NCBI GenBank assembly: GCA_045804965.1
Contig: JBJMMD010000001.1
Span: 1-19,752 of the forward strand
DNA length: 19,752 nucleotides
From: CAVTUU01 sp045804965
Lineage (GTDB): Bacteria > Chloroflexota > Chloroflexia > Thermomicrobiales > UBA6265
Direction of reading: 5' to 3'
The translations under genes were made by a program, and so were the position numbers. Under the pieces are notes generated by a model. It was not told the DNA's origin, did no database searches, and was given only the letters and a program-made list of their open reading frames with translations. Numbering within the stretch: position 1 is the stretch's first letter; each line of letters opens with the position of its first letter. Below are positions 11,141 through 18,780 of this stretch, piece by piece.

Positions 11141-13294
11141 GCCAGGCGCCAGCTTCGCCCGGTGGAGCCGCCCTCGCCTGCTGAGCAGCAGGCGAGCCCG
11201 TCTTCGCCCACCCTGGAGAGCGCGAAGACCGCCGGTGAGCACACGCCCATTTCCGGGATCGCGCCGGCCCAGGCGACCCGCAGCGGCGAGGATACCCGCC
11301 GCCGCGGTTGGTTCTGGCACTGGAATAGCATCGTCACCCAATACGCTCCCCTGATCGGGCTCAAAGGCGTCGGGCTGATCAACTCCTACACCGTCTGGAC
11401 GGACCGGCGCGAGGAGTCGCCCCACCGTGGCTATGCCTTCCCCTCCCAGCAGCGCGAGGCCGATTTCTACGGTGAAGACCGGGCTGAGCTGATCACGATC
11501 AACAAGATCCTGGTCGCGCTCGACCTGATCGAGATTCGCAAAGAGATGGTGCTGCGGGCGGACGAGCAAGGGCGGCGCTGGCGCGTGCCGCACAACTTCT
11601 ATCGGGTCAAGGACCACAACGATGGTTTCCACCTCACGAGCGAGCATGTGTTGCGGGTGATCGAGCTCGCCGACCGCGACAAGACGGTCTACCGCTACAT
11701 CCGCCGCATCTTTTCCGACCGCTTCGCGCCGATCGACAGCGACAACGTCTGGGCGCGCATCCTCCCCGAAATCCGCCAAACCGAAGTCTGGCAGCGGCTC
11801 GCCAGCCGCGCCGCGGGTGAGGAAGATCGCGCCTCCGCCCGCACCCGCGCCGGACACGCGGCCCGCAAGTTGGGTCTTGGCGTGCCTCTCGACAGTGACA
11901 GCGCGACACCGACTGGTGCGCCAAACGACAGTGGCGGTGACGCTTTGACCAATGGCACACCAACCTCTGTTGCAACTATCAACAAAGGTTCGACCATCGA
12001 TGTTGGAGCGATCAACAAAGGTTCATCCCGAAAATCGACGACCTCTGTTGACCCCAGCAACAGTGCGGAGGCAACCGCTGTTGCTCCGGTCAACACGACA
12101 TATGACCAAGAAGAATTCGTTACTACGACGACCACTACTTCCGATTCCAAGCAGATTGGTTTGACGACGCATGGTGATCTTGCACGAGCGGAAGCGGCGG
12201 GCGATACGACAGTCGGCGCCCAGCCAGCGGCGAGCAGCGGCCCGGGAGGGCAGCCCGCGCCGGCGGACGCGGTCGAGGAAGCGATGGCGTTGCAGGCCTT
12301 TGAAGACGCGAATGGCAAGCGCTCGACGCCGGCGCAACGGAAACTCCTCATCGACCTCGCCAGTCAGTTCGAGCCGGCCGCACGGGCTGCAGGCCGACCG
12401 GACATGGCATCAGGTTGGGTGTGGCTGGCAGCGGCCATCTACGAGGCGGTCGAGGCGGGAAGTTCTTTCGTGGCCCCGCGCCGCTTGCGCGAGATCATGG
12501 CCCGTTGGCAACGAGAGGGCTTGCCGGGCGATCCGCAGCGACGGCAACCCCGGGGCGGACGACCGGCACAAGAAGGTGATCAAGCGGACCAACCTGCGGT
12601 GCGCCTCGGTAACGGTCCCGATCTTTCCCTTCCCCATGGATTCGGCAGCCGCCGGACATGGGAGTTCACGCTCAGTCTCCTCTCGACCGTGATCGAACGC
12701 GAGCGCTTAGCCGAGCTCTTCGCCGGCAGCTCCATCGCCGGCTATGACGCGGGTGAGGTGACGCTCGCGGTTGAGGATCAGGCGCAAGCCAACCGGATCA
12801 TGGGCGAGTACCGCGATCTGGTCGCGCGGAAGCTGAGCGAAGCGATGCGCCGCCCCGTCCGCCTCGCGGTGCTGGCGCCGGCGCGGGGAAAGCGGGATGA
12901 GCCGGCGATGCAATTCGCATCGTCAGCAGCGCTCCCCGAAGTCGAGGAGGTCGTGATTCCATCGTTCTTCGTCGCCGAATGCGGTCTGCCGAGCGGCCAA
13001 GTCTGGGCGGGCGTGCTGGACGAGATTTCGCGCGCCGGCACGATCAGCAAGGCGAACATCGACACCTGGCTCCGCCAAACCAGCCTCATCGGTCGCGGCG
13101 ACGGCGGCGCGCTCATCGTCGGCGTTCCCCATCTTCTCGCCCAGCAACGCATTATCCGTCTCTTCCTCCCCGCCCTCCGCACGGCCGTCGGCGCCGTCGT
13201 CGGCCCCGCAGTCGGAGCCGAGATCGTGGTCACGCGGGCATGGATGCGGGAACAACAGATGAGTGGAGAAGGCGAGGTTGCGGCGGGGGCTTGA
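11123..13294 (+). CDS. Replication-initiator-like protein: winged helix, DnaD-like, tandem DnaA domain-I-like modules
   Basis: A 723-residue protein. About residues 63-218 form a winged-helix region of plasmid/phage initiator style (HRGYAFPSQQREADFYGEDR, then INKILVALDLIEIRKEM). Residues 250-385 are a low-complexity linker. Residues about 390-470 resemble a DnaD-type helical segment (STPAQRKLLIDLASQ to LREIMARWQREG). Residues about 510-587 (TWEFTLSLLSTVIERERLAE to VTLAVEDQAQANRIMGEYRD) and about 624-705 (QVWAGVLDEISRAGTISKAN to GGALIVGVPHLLAQQRIIRL) each look like DnaA domain I, the module that contacts replicative helicase. There is no AAA+ or DnaA domain IV. I infer origin recognition by the winged helix and helicase recruitment by the C-terminal modules. 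The GTG is the first possible start after an in-frame stop at 11105. Domain assignments are by eye. Confidence 0.85.
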   Translation: MTRRDPARRQLRPVEPPSPAEQQASPSSPTLESAKTAGEHTPISGIAPAQATRSGEDTRRRGWFWHWNSIVTQYAPLIGLKGVGLINSYTVWTDRREESPHRGYAFPSQQREADFYGEDRAELITINKILVALDLIEIRKEMVLRADEQGRRWRVPHNFYRVKDHNDGFHLTSEHVLRVIELADRDKTVYRYIRRIFSDRFAPIDSDNVWARILPEIRQTEVWQRLASRAAGEEDRASARTRAGHAARKLGLGVPLDSDSATPTGAPNDSGGDALTNGTPTSVATINKGSTIDVGAINKGSSRKSTTSVDPSNSAEATAVAPVNTTYDQEEFVTTTTTTSDSKQIGLTTHGDLARAEAAGDTTVGAQPAASSGPGGQPAPADAVEEAMALQAFEDANGKRSTPAQRKLLIDLASQFEPAARAAGRPDMASGWVWLAAAIYEAVEAGSSFVAPRRLREIMARWQREGLPGDPQRRQPRGGRPAQEGDQADQPAVRLGNGPDLSLPHGFGSRRTWEFTLSLLSTVIERERLAELFAGSSIAGYDAGEVTLAVEDQAQANRIMGEYRDLVARKLSEAMRRPVRLAVLAPARGKRDEPAMQFASSAALPEVEEVVIPSFFVAECGLPSGQVWAGVLDEISRAGTISKANIDTWLRQTSLIGRGDGGALIVGVPHLLAQQRIIRLFLPALRTAVGAVVGPAVGAEIVVTRAWMREQQMSGEGEVAAGA
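11962..12168. other. Candidate replication origin: iteron-like repeats plus AT-richer stretch inside the initiator gene
   Basis: Five copies of a CAACARAGGT-type motif occur in 122 bases. Plus-strand copies CAACAAAGGTT are at 11980-11990 and 12013-12023, within identical 14-base units (ATCAACAAAGGTTC) exactly 33 bases apart. Minus-strand copies are at 11962-11972, 12041-12050 and 12073-12083 (AACCGCTGTTG, one change). A degenerate copy is at 12058-12068. The following 12094-12168 is noticeably richer in A/T than the rest of the gene and could be the unwinding element. All lies in the codons of the initiator's disordered linker, as in phage lambda gene O. The codons used (TCT, GTT, AAA, GGT, ACT) differ from the GC-ending codons elsewhere. 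Confidence 0.5.
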
Positions 13295-13381
13295 GGCAAG
13301 CGGAACTTCTCGCCGTAGTTGCCATGAGAGGATGCTGGTTTTCACCAAGTCAATCGTTGATTGCCGAGGTTGTCCGGACCT

Positions 13382-16300
13382 TTAGCCCCGGGCACTCAAC
13401 ACCTCCTCAAGCTCTCCGACCGCGCTCTCTTTCACCCAAACTTCCGCCGTCTGCGGTTTCGCGCTCAGGTCGAGTTGGTCCAGGGGGACTGGATGGCTGA
13501 GGTAGTAGCCTTGGGCGAGGTCGATACCGAGGGCGCGGACTTGGGCGAGCTGCGCTGCCGTTTCGATCCCTTCCGCGGTGATGACCAGACCGAGCTCGTG
13601 GGCCAGGGTAACAATGGCGCGGATGATCGCCTGGCTGCCCTGATCCTGGTCCAGCCCGGCGACGAACGAACGGTCGATTTTCAGAGTGTTGACCGGGAGG
13701 TCGCGCAAGTAGCTCAACGAGGAGTAGCCGGTGCCGAAGTCGTCGATTGCGATCCGGAGTCCGAGCTGTTTAAGATCGGCGAGCGTCTTGCGCGTGGTCG
13801 TCGCTTCCGCCATGACGATGCTCTCAGGGATCTCCAATTCGAGATTCGCCGGCGCCAACCCGGTTTCGGCGAGCACCTGGCTCACCTCGCGGATCAAGAA
13901 TGGGTCCTGGAGCTGGCGGGCGGAGATGTTGACATAAAGCATCGGTTGAGTTCCGCTCAGTCGTTCCCAACCGATTGCCCGCCGGCACGCCTCCCGCAGG
14001 GCCCAGAGGCCCATCGGCACGATCAGACCCGTCGCCTCGGCGGCGGGAATGAAATCGGCGGGCGCGAGCAGACCGTACTCCGGATGCTGCCAGCGGACAA
14101 GCGCCTCGACCCCGGCAACTCGACCAGAAACGAGATCGTACGCCGGCTGATAGTCGAGCCGGAGCTCGTCGCGGTCGATGGCAAGTCGAAGATCAGTTTC
14201 CTGTTTTAAGCGGGCGACAACCGGCGCCGACATTTGCGGCTCGAAGACGGCATAGCTGGCGCGGCCAGCCCCCTTTGCTTCGTAGAGCGCGATGTCGGCG
14301 TTGCGGAGGAGATCTGCCGGGCGGTCGCCGCTCTCGACACTGATCGCCACGCCGACGCTGGCGCTGATGAAGACATCCTGATCGTCGATGATGAAGGCCG
14401 GCTTCAACGCTTCGAGTAGCCGCTCCGCAATCCGCAGCGCGTGCCGGGAATCGGCGAGGTCGTCGAGCAGGATCGCGAATTCGTCGCCGCCGAGGCGGGC
14501 GACTGTGTCGCTCGGACGTATAAAGCGGGCCAAACGTTGACCGGCAATAACGAGCAGGCGATCGCCGGCCTCGTGCCCGAGACTATCGTTGACCAGCTTG
14601 AACCCGTCGAGATCGATGAAAAGGATTGCGATCCCGTTGCCTCGGTACTCGCGCCTAGTCATCGCGTCCGCGAGGCGGTCGAAGAAGAGCGCCCGGTTCG
14701 GCAACGAGGTGAGCGGATCATGCATTGCCAGGTGGCGATAGCGCTCCTGGCTCTCGCGCAGCGCCTCTTCCGCCCGTTTGCGCTCGGTGATGTCAGTCAA
14801 CGTGCCGGAGATGCCGGCGATGGTCGCGGCCCGAGCATCAGTGAGCCGCGCCCGCGTTTCCAGCCATCGGGTTTCGCCATCCTGCGTGATGATCCGGACC
14901 TCGACCTGGAATGACGCCATCGCCCCGTTGATCAGGTTTTCATACTGGCCCAACAACCACTCGCGTTCATCTGGATGGGTGACGTCATAGAGGCTGAGGC
15001 CGAGACTCTGGGCGATGGAATAGCCGGTGATTTCGACCCAGGCCGGATTGAGGAAGGTCCACCGCCCGTCGGCGTCAGTCTGGAAAATGACCTCTTGCAC
15101 ACCGTCGACGACTGACCGGTATCGACGCTCGCTCTCCCGCGCCTCGGTGTAGAGCCGAGCCCGGCTGATCGCGGAATCGACGTGGACGGCGAGGGCGGTC
15201 ATCAACCGGAGATCCGCTTCCGTGAGGGGAAGATCGTTGACGCTTTCGAGGTTGAGAACGCCGACAACCCGGCCGCCGTCATGAAGGGGCACGCAAACTT
15301 CCGAGATATGCCCGTCGAGCTCTGAGATGAAATCGGGATCGAGCTTCCCGTTGGGGACGTACGCCGCCAGATCGCTACGCGCGACGCGTCCCATGACTCC
15401 CGTCGTGAGCGGGAGCATGTCGAACGACTGCTCGTACCCGATCACGTTTTGGAGCACGAGTTGACCCTCGTCAATGAGATAGAGGCTCACGAGCGAGTAG
15501 CCGAAGGTGCGCGCGATCGCCTCGACCACCGTCTTGAAGATGACGTGGGGTTCGAGCTCGCGGGCGAGCGCGGTGCCGACATCGTCGAGCAAGCGGAGCT
15601 CGACCGCCTGACGCTCGGCCGCGGTCAGCAGTTCGAGGTGGAGGCGGTCACGTTCCTGGAGCGCGTCGGCGGTGATGTGATGCTGCGTGACGTCGGAGAT
15701 GACGCCTTGCCAGAAGAGTGGGTTGGCATGGGCATCGTGCACCAACAACGCCTCGTCGCGAAGCCAAACGTAGTGGCCGTCCTTGTGCCGCTGGCGGTAT
15801 TCGCAATGGAACGGCTCGCCGGTGGCATTGGCATGGTCGTCGGTAGTCCGCAACCGTTCGAGATCGTCGGGATGGATCGATTCGTTCCAAGCTGCCGACT
15901 GCGCCATCCGTTCTTGCGGGGTGTAGCCAAGGATCTCTTCGATCTGCGGGCTGACGTAGATGAACGGCATGCCGGCGTCGATTGACTGGATGTAGGTATG
16001 CGCCGGGATCTGTTCGACCAGCGTCCGGTACCGAGATTGCGCGTCGTGGAACCGATCTTCCGCCAGGCGACGCTCGGTGATGTCGCGCGAGTTGAGGACG
16101 ATGCCGCGGACGCTGGGATTGGCGAGCCAGTTGGTGGCAATGATTTCGAAATGGCGAAGCTCGCCGTTCCGGTGACGGGCGGTGGTGGTCACCGCGACCG
16201 GCACACCGGGATTCAGGAGCGAATCGGCGAGTAGGCGAGCGGCGGTATCCCTTTCCTCCGCGGTGCGCCATTGTTGGTTGACGAAGTTCTCGCCGATCAG

Positions 16301-16831
16301 CTCCTCGGGCTTGTAGCCAAGTAACCACTCGACCGCGGGGCTGACGTAGACGTGCGTGCCATGCTCGTCGAGGACGCTGATGATGTCGGATGCGTGCTGC
16401 ACGAGCGAGCGCAACCGCGATTCGTTGAAGATCTGGGCGGCGGCGTTTGGCTGATCGTCCCAATCGCGAAACTGCCGTTCGGCGAAGGCGATGCGGGCCG
16501 CGAGCAGCTCAAGTTTGACCGGCTTGCTCAGGTAATCGCTTGCCCCGGCGTCGATCATCTCGTCGAGAAAATCGTCGTCAGTGCGCGCGGTGAGGAAGAT
16601 GATGATCCCACGGTCGCCATGGGGGCGTGATCGGAACTTCCGGCAGAGCTCAATCCCGTCGATGCCGGGCAGACCCCAATCGATCACCATGAAGGGGAAG
16701 AACTCGTATTCGCACGCCGCCCAGGCGCTTTCGGCGTCAGGGAACGCGACCACGACATAGCCGCGCCGCGCGAGCAGCTCGACGATCATCTCTCGGATGC
16801 CTTGATTGTCCTCGACAACCAGGGCCTTCAT
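13382..16831 (-). CDS. Response regulator with PAS/GAF sensors and GGDEF-EAL cyclic-di-GMP domains
   Basis: A 1149-residue cytoplasmic protein. REC (1-120) has Asp8, phospho-acceptor Asp51 (MVIDWGLPGIDG), Thr81 and Lys103. PAS domains are at about 145-255, 267-390 and 570-690 (the first and third end in DITERR/DITERK), with a GAF domain at about 410-550. The diguanylate cyclase domain has an intact GGDEF at 781-785 and an RPSD inhibitory site just upstream. The phosphodiesterase domain has EAL at 909-911, DDFGTGYSS, the lysine in LKIDRSF, AEGIET and QGYYLS, all expected catalytic residues. Both activities could be functional, with GGDEF possibly only regulatory. ATG 16831 was chosen because REC begins there and GGAG is 4 bases upstream; a frame open to 16984 adds Arg-rich sequence. 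A partner histidine kinase is not in the window. It converges with the initiator gene. Confidence 0.95.
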   Translation of the reverse strand: MKALVVEDNQGIREMIVELLARRGYVVVAFPDAESAWAACEYEFFPFMVIDWGLPGIDGIELCRKFRSRPHGDRGIIIFLTARTDDDFLDEMIDAGASDYLSKPVKLELLAARIAFAERQFRDWDDQPNAAAQIFNESRLRSLVQHASDIISVLDEHGTHVYVSPAVEWLLGYKPEELIGENFVNQQWRTAEERDTAARLLADSLLNPGVPVAVTTTARHRNGELRHFEIIATNWLANPSVRGIVLNSRDITERRLAEDRFHDAQSRYRTLVEQIPAHTYIQSIDAGMPFIYVSPQIEEILGYTPQERMAQSAAWNESIHPDDLERLRTTDDHANATGEPFHCEYRQRHKDGHYVWLRDEALLVHDAHANPLFWQGVISDVTQHHITADALQERDRLHLELLTAAERQAVELRLLDDVGTALARELEPHVIFKTVVEAIARTFGYSLVSLYLIDEGQLVLQNVIGYEQSFDMLPLTTGVMGRVARSDLAAYVPNGKLDPDFISELDGHISEVCVPLHDGGRVVGVLNLESVNDLPLTEADLRLMTALAVHVDSAISRARLYTEARESERRYRSVVDGVQEVIFQTDADGRWTFLNPAWVEITGYSIAQSLGLSLYDVTHPDEREWLLGQYENLINGAMASFQVEVRIITQDGETRWLETRARLTDARAATIAGISGTLTDITERKRAEEALRESQERYRHLAMHDPLTSLPNRALFFDRLADAMTRREYRGNGIAILFIDLDGFKLVNDSLGHEAGDRLLVIAGQRLARFIRPSDTVARLGGDEFAILLDDLADSRHALRIAERLLEALKPAFIIDDQDVFISASVGVAISVESGDRPADLLRNADIALYEAKGAGRASYAVFEPQMSAPVVARLKQETDLRLAIDRDELRLDYQPAYDLVSGRVAGVEALVRWQHPEYGLLAPADFIPAAEATGLIVPMGLWALREACRRAIGWERLSGTQPMLYVNISARQLQDPFLIREVSQVLAETGLAPANLELEIPESIVMAEATTTRKTLADLKQLGLRIAIDDFGTGYSSLSYLRDLPVNTLKIDRSFVAGLDQDQGSQAIIRAIVTLAHELGLVITAEGIETAAQLAQVRALGIDLAQGYYLSHPVPLDQLDLSAKPQTAEVWVKESAVGELEEVLSARG

Positions 16832-17055
16832 ACCACTCCACGCAGAGCGCACCGGCGCCTGACGACGAACGAATCGCAACTGGTCAGCTCGTTGCCGTCG
16901 CCAACCGGATCGAGTGGGCGGCGGCGAAGACCGAGATCGAGGGATTGGGATTACCTGCCTCTTGCGGAGTAGTATGGAGAGCAAACGGCGCTGCGTAATC
17001 GCCTCATCGGTCCTGAACTAGCGACTGCGCACAGCCACCCACTAGGGGGATGGCA

Positions 17056-17349
17056 ATGTTCGAGCGAGAGAACGCAATCGGGGTTTTGCTCCTGGGTCTC
17101 TGTACCTTTATGGGGGGTGTCTTAGTCTATTCGATCGTCACCGGCACCCAGCTCGAATACACCGGGCCAAGCTGGCTGGCGGTCGTGATCGCGGTTCTCT
17201 TCATCGGCGCCGTCCTCTACGGACTCCGTTTCGGGATGCGGGGACGCCGCGGCAGCACAGGACATTGGCCCGATCCGATGACCGGCCAAAAGGGCCGGCG
17301 TGACCAGCCTGAGCGAGACGATTCGACCGGGCCAGACGCCCAGCCGTAA
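17056..17349 (+). CDS. Small two-helix membrane protein, unknown function
   Basis: A 97-residue protein with two predicted transmembrane helices, about residues 8-29 (IGVLLLGLCTFMGGVLVYSI) and 41-59 (WLAVVIAVLFIGAVLYGL). They are joined by a short loop. A basic junction (RFGMRGRRGS) and a hydrophilic tail rich in Gly, Arg, Asp and Pro follow. The positive-inside rule puts the tail in the cytoplasm. The start at 17056 is preferred because GGGGG (17045-17049) stands 6 bases before it; the ATG at 17050 abuts the GGGGG and is too close. The gene is divergent from the cyclic-di-GMP enzyme with about 220 bases between. No family is recognised. Confidence 0.75.
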   Translation: MFERENAIGVLLLGLCTFMGGVLVYSIVTGTQLEYTGPSWLAVVIAVLFIGAVLYGLRFGMRGRRGSTGHWPDPMTGQKGRRDQPERDDSTGPDAQP

Positions 17350-17705
17350 CCTCGAACTCCGCCGCCAGCCCGCCCATCCGGGGCATGACCGAGAAGACGA
17401 CCCCTCATCCCCAACGCCCAAACTTCTACGCGGCTGCGCCACGACGCCGGTCTGAAAGCCCAGCGCTAAGACGACGAAGCCCCCGAAAAGGGGCTGAGCA
17501 CGGATGGGCGGTGACGGTTCGTATGCCGGTCTTGCGCTGGCAGTCAGGTTGAGTCCGGGGCTGGAAAACCTGGGCACGCGGCGCTAGCCGCGTCGGCTTT
17601 CCGGATCCTCGTTCGGCGGCAGGGTGAAACGTTGGCGCGTGAGCGCTGGGTGAGGGCTGCCTGCGGAGAGGCTGCTTCGCCAAATGAGCTCTGTTCCGGA
17701 TTTCA
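17350..17705. other. Non-coding interval with a repeat-element copy
   Basis: These 356 bases separate the small membrane protein from the convergent DUF2268-like gene. The only structure seen is the inverted-repeat element at 17447-17574. The 17576-17705 segment shows a short GC palindrome (GCGGCGCTAGCCGC region, 17579-17592) and nothing gene-like. Confidence 0.55.
17447..17574. repeat. Diverged second copy of the inverted-repeat element
   Basis: CCGGTCTGAAAGCC, then CAGCGCTAAGAC, matches the left arm of the 10629-10751 element (CCGG, CTGAAA, GCGCTAAGAC). CCAGCGCTAAGAC (17460-17472) pairs with GTCTTGCGCTGG (17529-17540) with a single bulge. Inside, AGCCCC and GGGGCT (17478-17495) form a hairpin where the other copy has CCCTTCGGG. 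Arms and overall layout are conserved while the stems vary in sequence. Confidence 0.55.
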
Positions 17706-18608
17706 TCAGAAGTATCCGCTTTCCTCGACGATCGCGCGCCAGGGAATGTAGGTCGTTTCGGCCGCGGATTTGCCGCTGCGCTCCATATAGGCGCGGGCAA
17801 CCTCGTACCCGATCACGTACCCGGCGAAGTCCGGGAGGCCGACCGGTTCGTAGCCCGACTTTTCGGCGGCCCAATCGCCGAAGACATAGCCACGAATGTG
17901 GCTCAAGCCCTTGACCTCGAGCGCCTTCTGGAACCGTGGCCGGACCGCCGCGATTTGGTCCGCGGAAAGCGCGCTCGCCCACGGTCCGAGCTTGTCGGTG
18001 CCGCAGATTTCCACCGCAAAAGCCTCCGCCAAGCCCTCGGCCACGATGTATTGCCCAACCGTCGTCTCCACCGGATGAAACGGCTCAAAGGAAAACCGGA
18101 TGTTGTGGTGCAGCTCGTGCGCCCCGGCCGCCGGCAACTTCGCCAGGTTGTCGTCCGTCGGCCAGGCCAGGATCAAGACCAACCCGGGCATCCCACCGAA
18201 TCCGGTGTAGCCGCCTTGCGTCTCCAACTTCTGCGGATTCCCGAGAACGAGCGTAAAGCTCACCTCACGCAGGTCGATGTCATGGTCCTCCGGAGCGAGG
18301 GCGGACCACGCCCGTTCGATCGTGGCGACGCTCTCCTCCCACGTTCCCGCCTCTTCAAGGCGGTCAAGCGCCAGCAATCCTTCCGCGACATCCAAATTGG
18401 GCGTGAAGAAGTTGAACGTCTTTGCCGCGGCGAGGGCGGGGTGGTCGTCCTGGTGATCCTTCGCACCCGGCATCACACCGAGGAACGGTTCCCAAAACAG
18501 GCGCAGCGGATCCACGACCTGCTCCTCGAACACGGCCGCGCGTTTCGTCTTCGACGCCTTCAACGCCGCGCGTAAGCCGGTGAGTGCATCGATGGCGACA
18601 AGTTGCAT
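17706..18608 (-). CDS. DUF2268-like putative zinc-dependent peptidase
   Basis: A 300-residue protein without signal peptide. The key motif is HELHHNIRF (about residue 165), an HExxH zinc-peptidase core with an extra His as in the HEYHH of the YjaZ/DUF2268 family. It is followed about 20 residues later by VGQYIVAEGLAEAFAVEICG, whose glutamates supply a plausible third zinc ligand. The C-terminal GYVIGYEVARAYMERSGKSA is also typical of the family. ATG 18608 was chosen because GGAGGAGGG lies 4-5 bases upstream and the hydrophilic family N-terminus starts there. Substrates are unknown; family members are little studied. It is divergent from the cupredoxin-like gene across a 172-base shared promoter region. 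Confidence 0.88.
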   Translation of the reverse strand: MQLVAIDALTGLRAALKASKTKRAAVFEEQVVDPLRLFWEPFLGVMPGAKDHQDDHPALAAAKTFNFFTPNLDVAEGLLALDRLEEAGTWEESVATIERAWSALAPEDHDIDLREVSFTLVLGNPQKLETQGGYTGFGGMPGLVLILAWPTDDNLAKLPAAGAHELHHNIRFSFEPFHPVETTVGQYIVAEGLAEAFAVEICGTDKLGPWASALSADQIAAVRPRFQKALEVKGLSHIRGYVFGDWAAEKSGYEPVGLPDFAGYVIGYEVARAYMERSGKSAAETTYIPWRAIVEESGYF

Positions 18609-18724
18609 GATTCCCTCCTCCGCTGCGGAGAAGACCCACCAAGACACGTACCACCAAAGTCGCGGAAGTCTTCGCTACGTTTGACAAGAACCCGCAACAG
18701 AGGACATCCGTACATTGGACTACC

Positions 18725-18739
18725 TTGCCATTTTGGCAA
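18725..18739. promoter_or_regulatory. Perfect inverted repeat between divergent genes
   Basis: TTGCCA and TGGCAA flank a 3-base TTT gap, an NF1-like TTGCC-N5-GGCAA palindrome. It lies 42 bases upstream of the cupredoxin-like start and 117 bases upstream of the DUF2268-like start. A TTGACA (18681-18686) on the plus strand lacks a well-placed -10. The repeat is a likely operator; the binding protein is unknown. Confidence 0.5.
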
Positions 18740-18780
18740 TATCGTGGGAAGTGAAGGGAGACGAACCAGCGAAACGGCAC

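Noticed and set aside
8671..13294. Classical DnaA boxes (TTATNCACA) as evidence of an origin
   Set aside because: None was seen in the cassette. The origin proposal rests only on the CAACARAGGT repeats.
13345..13381. Terminator between the converging initiator and cyclic-di-GMP genes
   Set aside because: Only a 5-base stem (CAATC/GATTG at 13351-13363) and a weak AGGT/ACCT stem are present, too weak to annotate.
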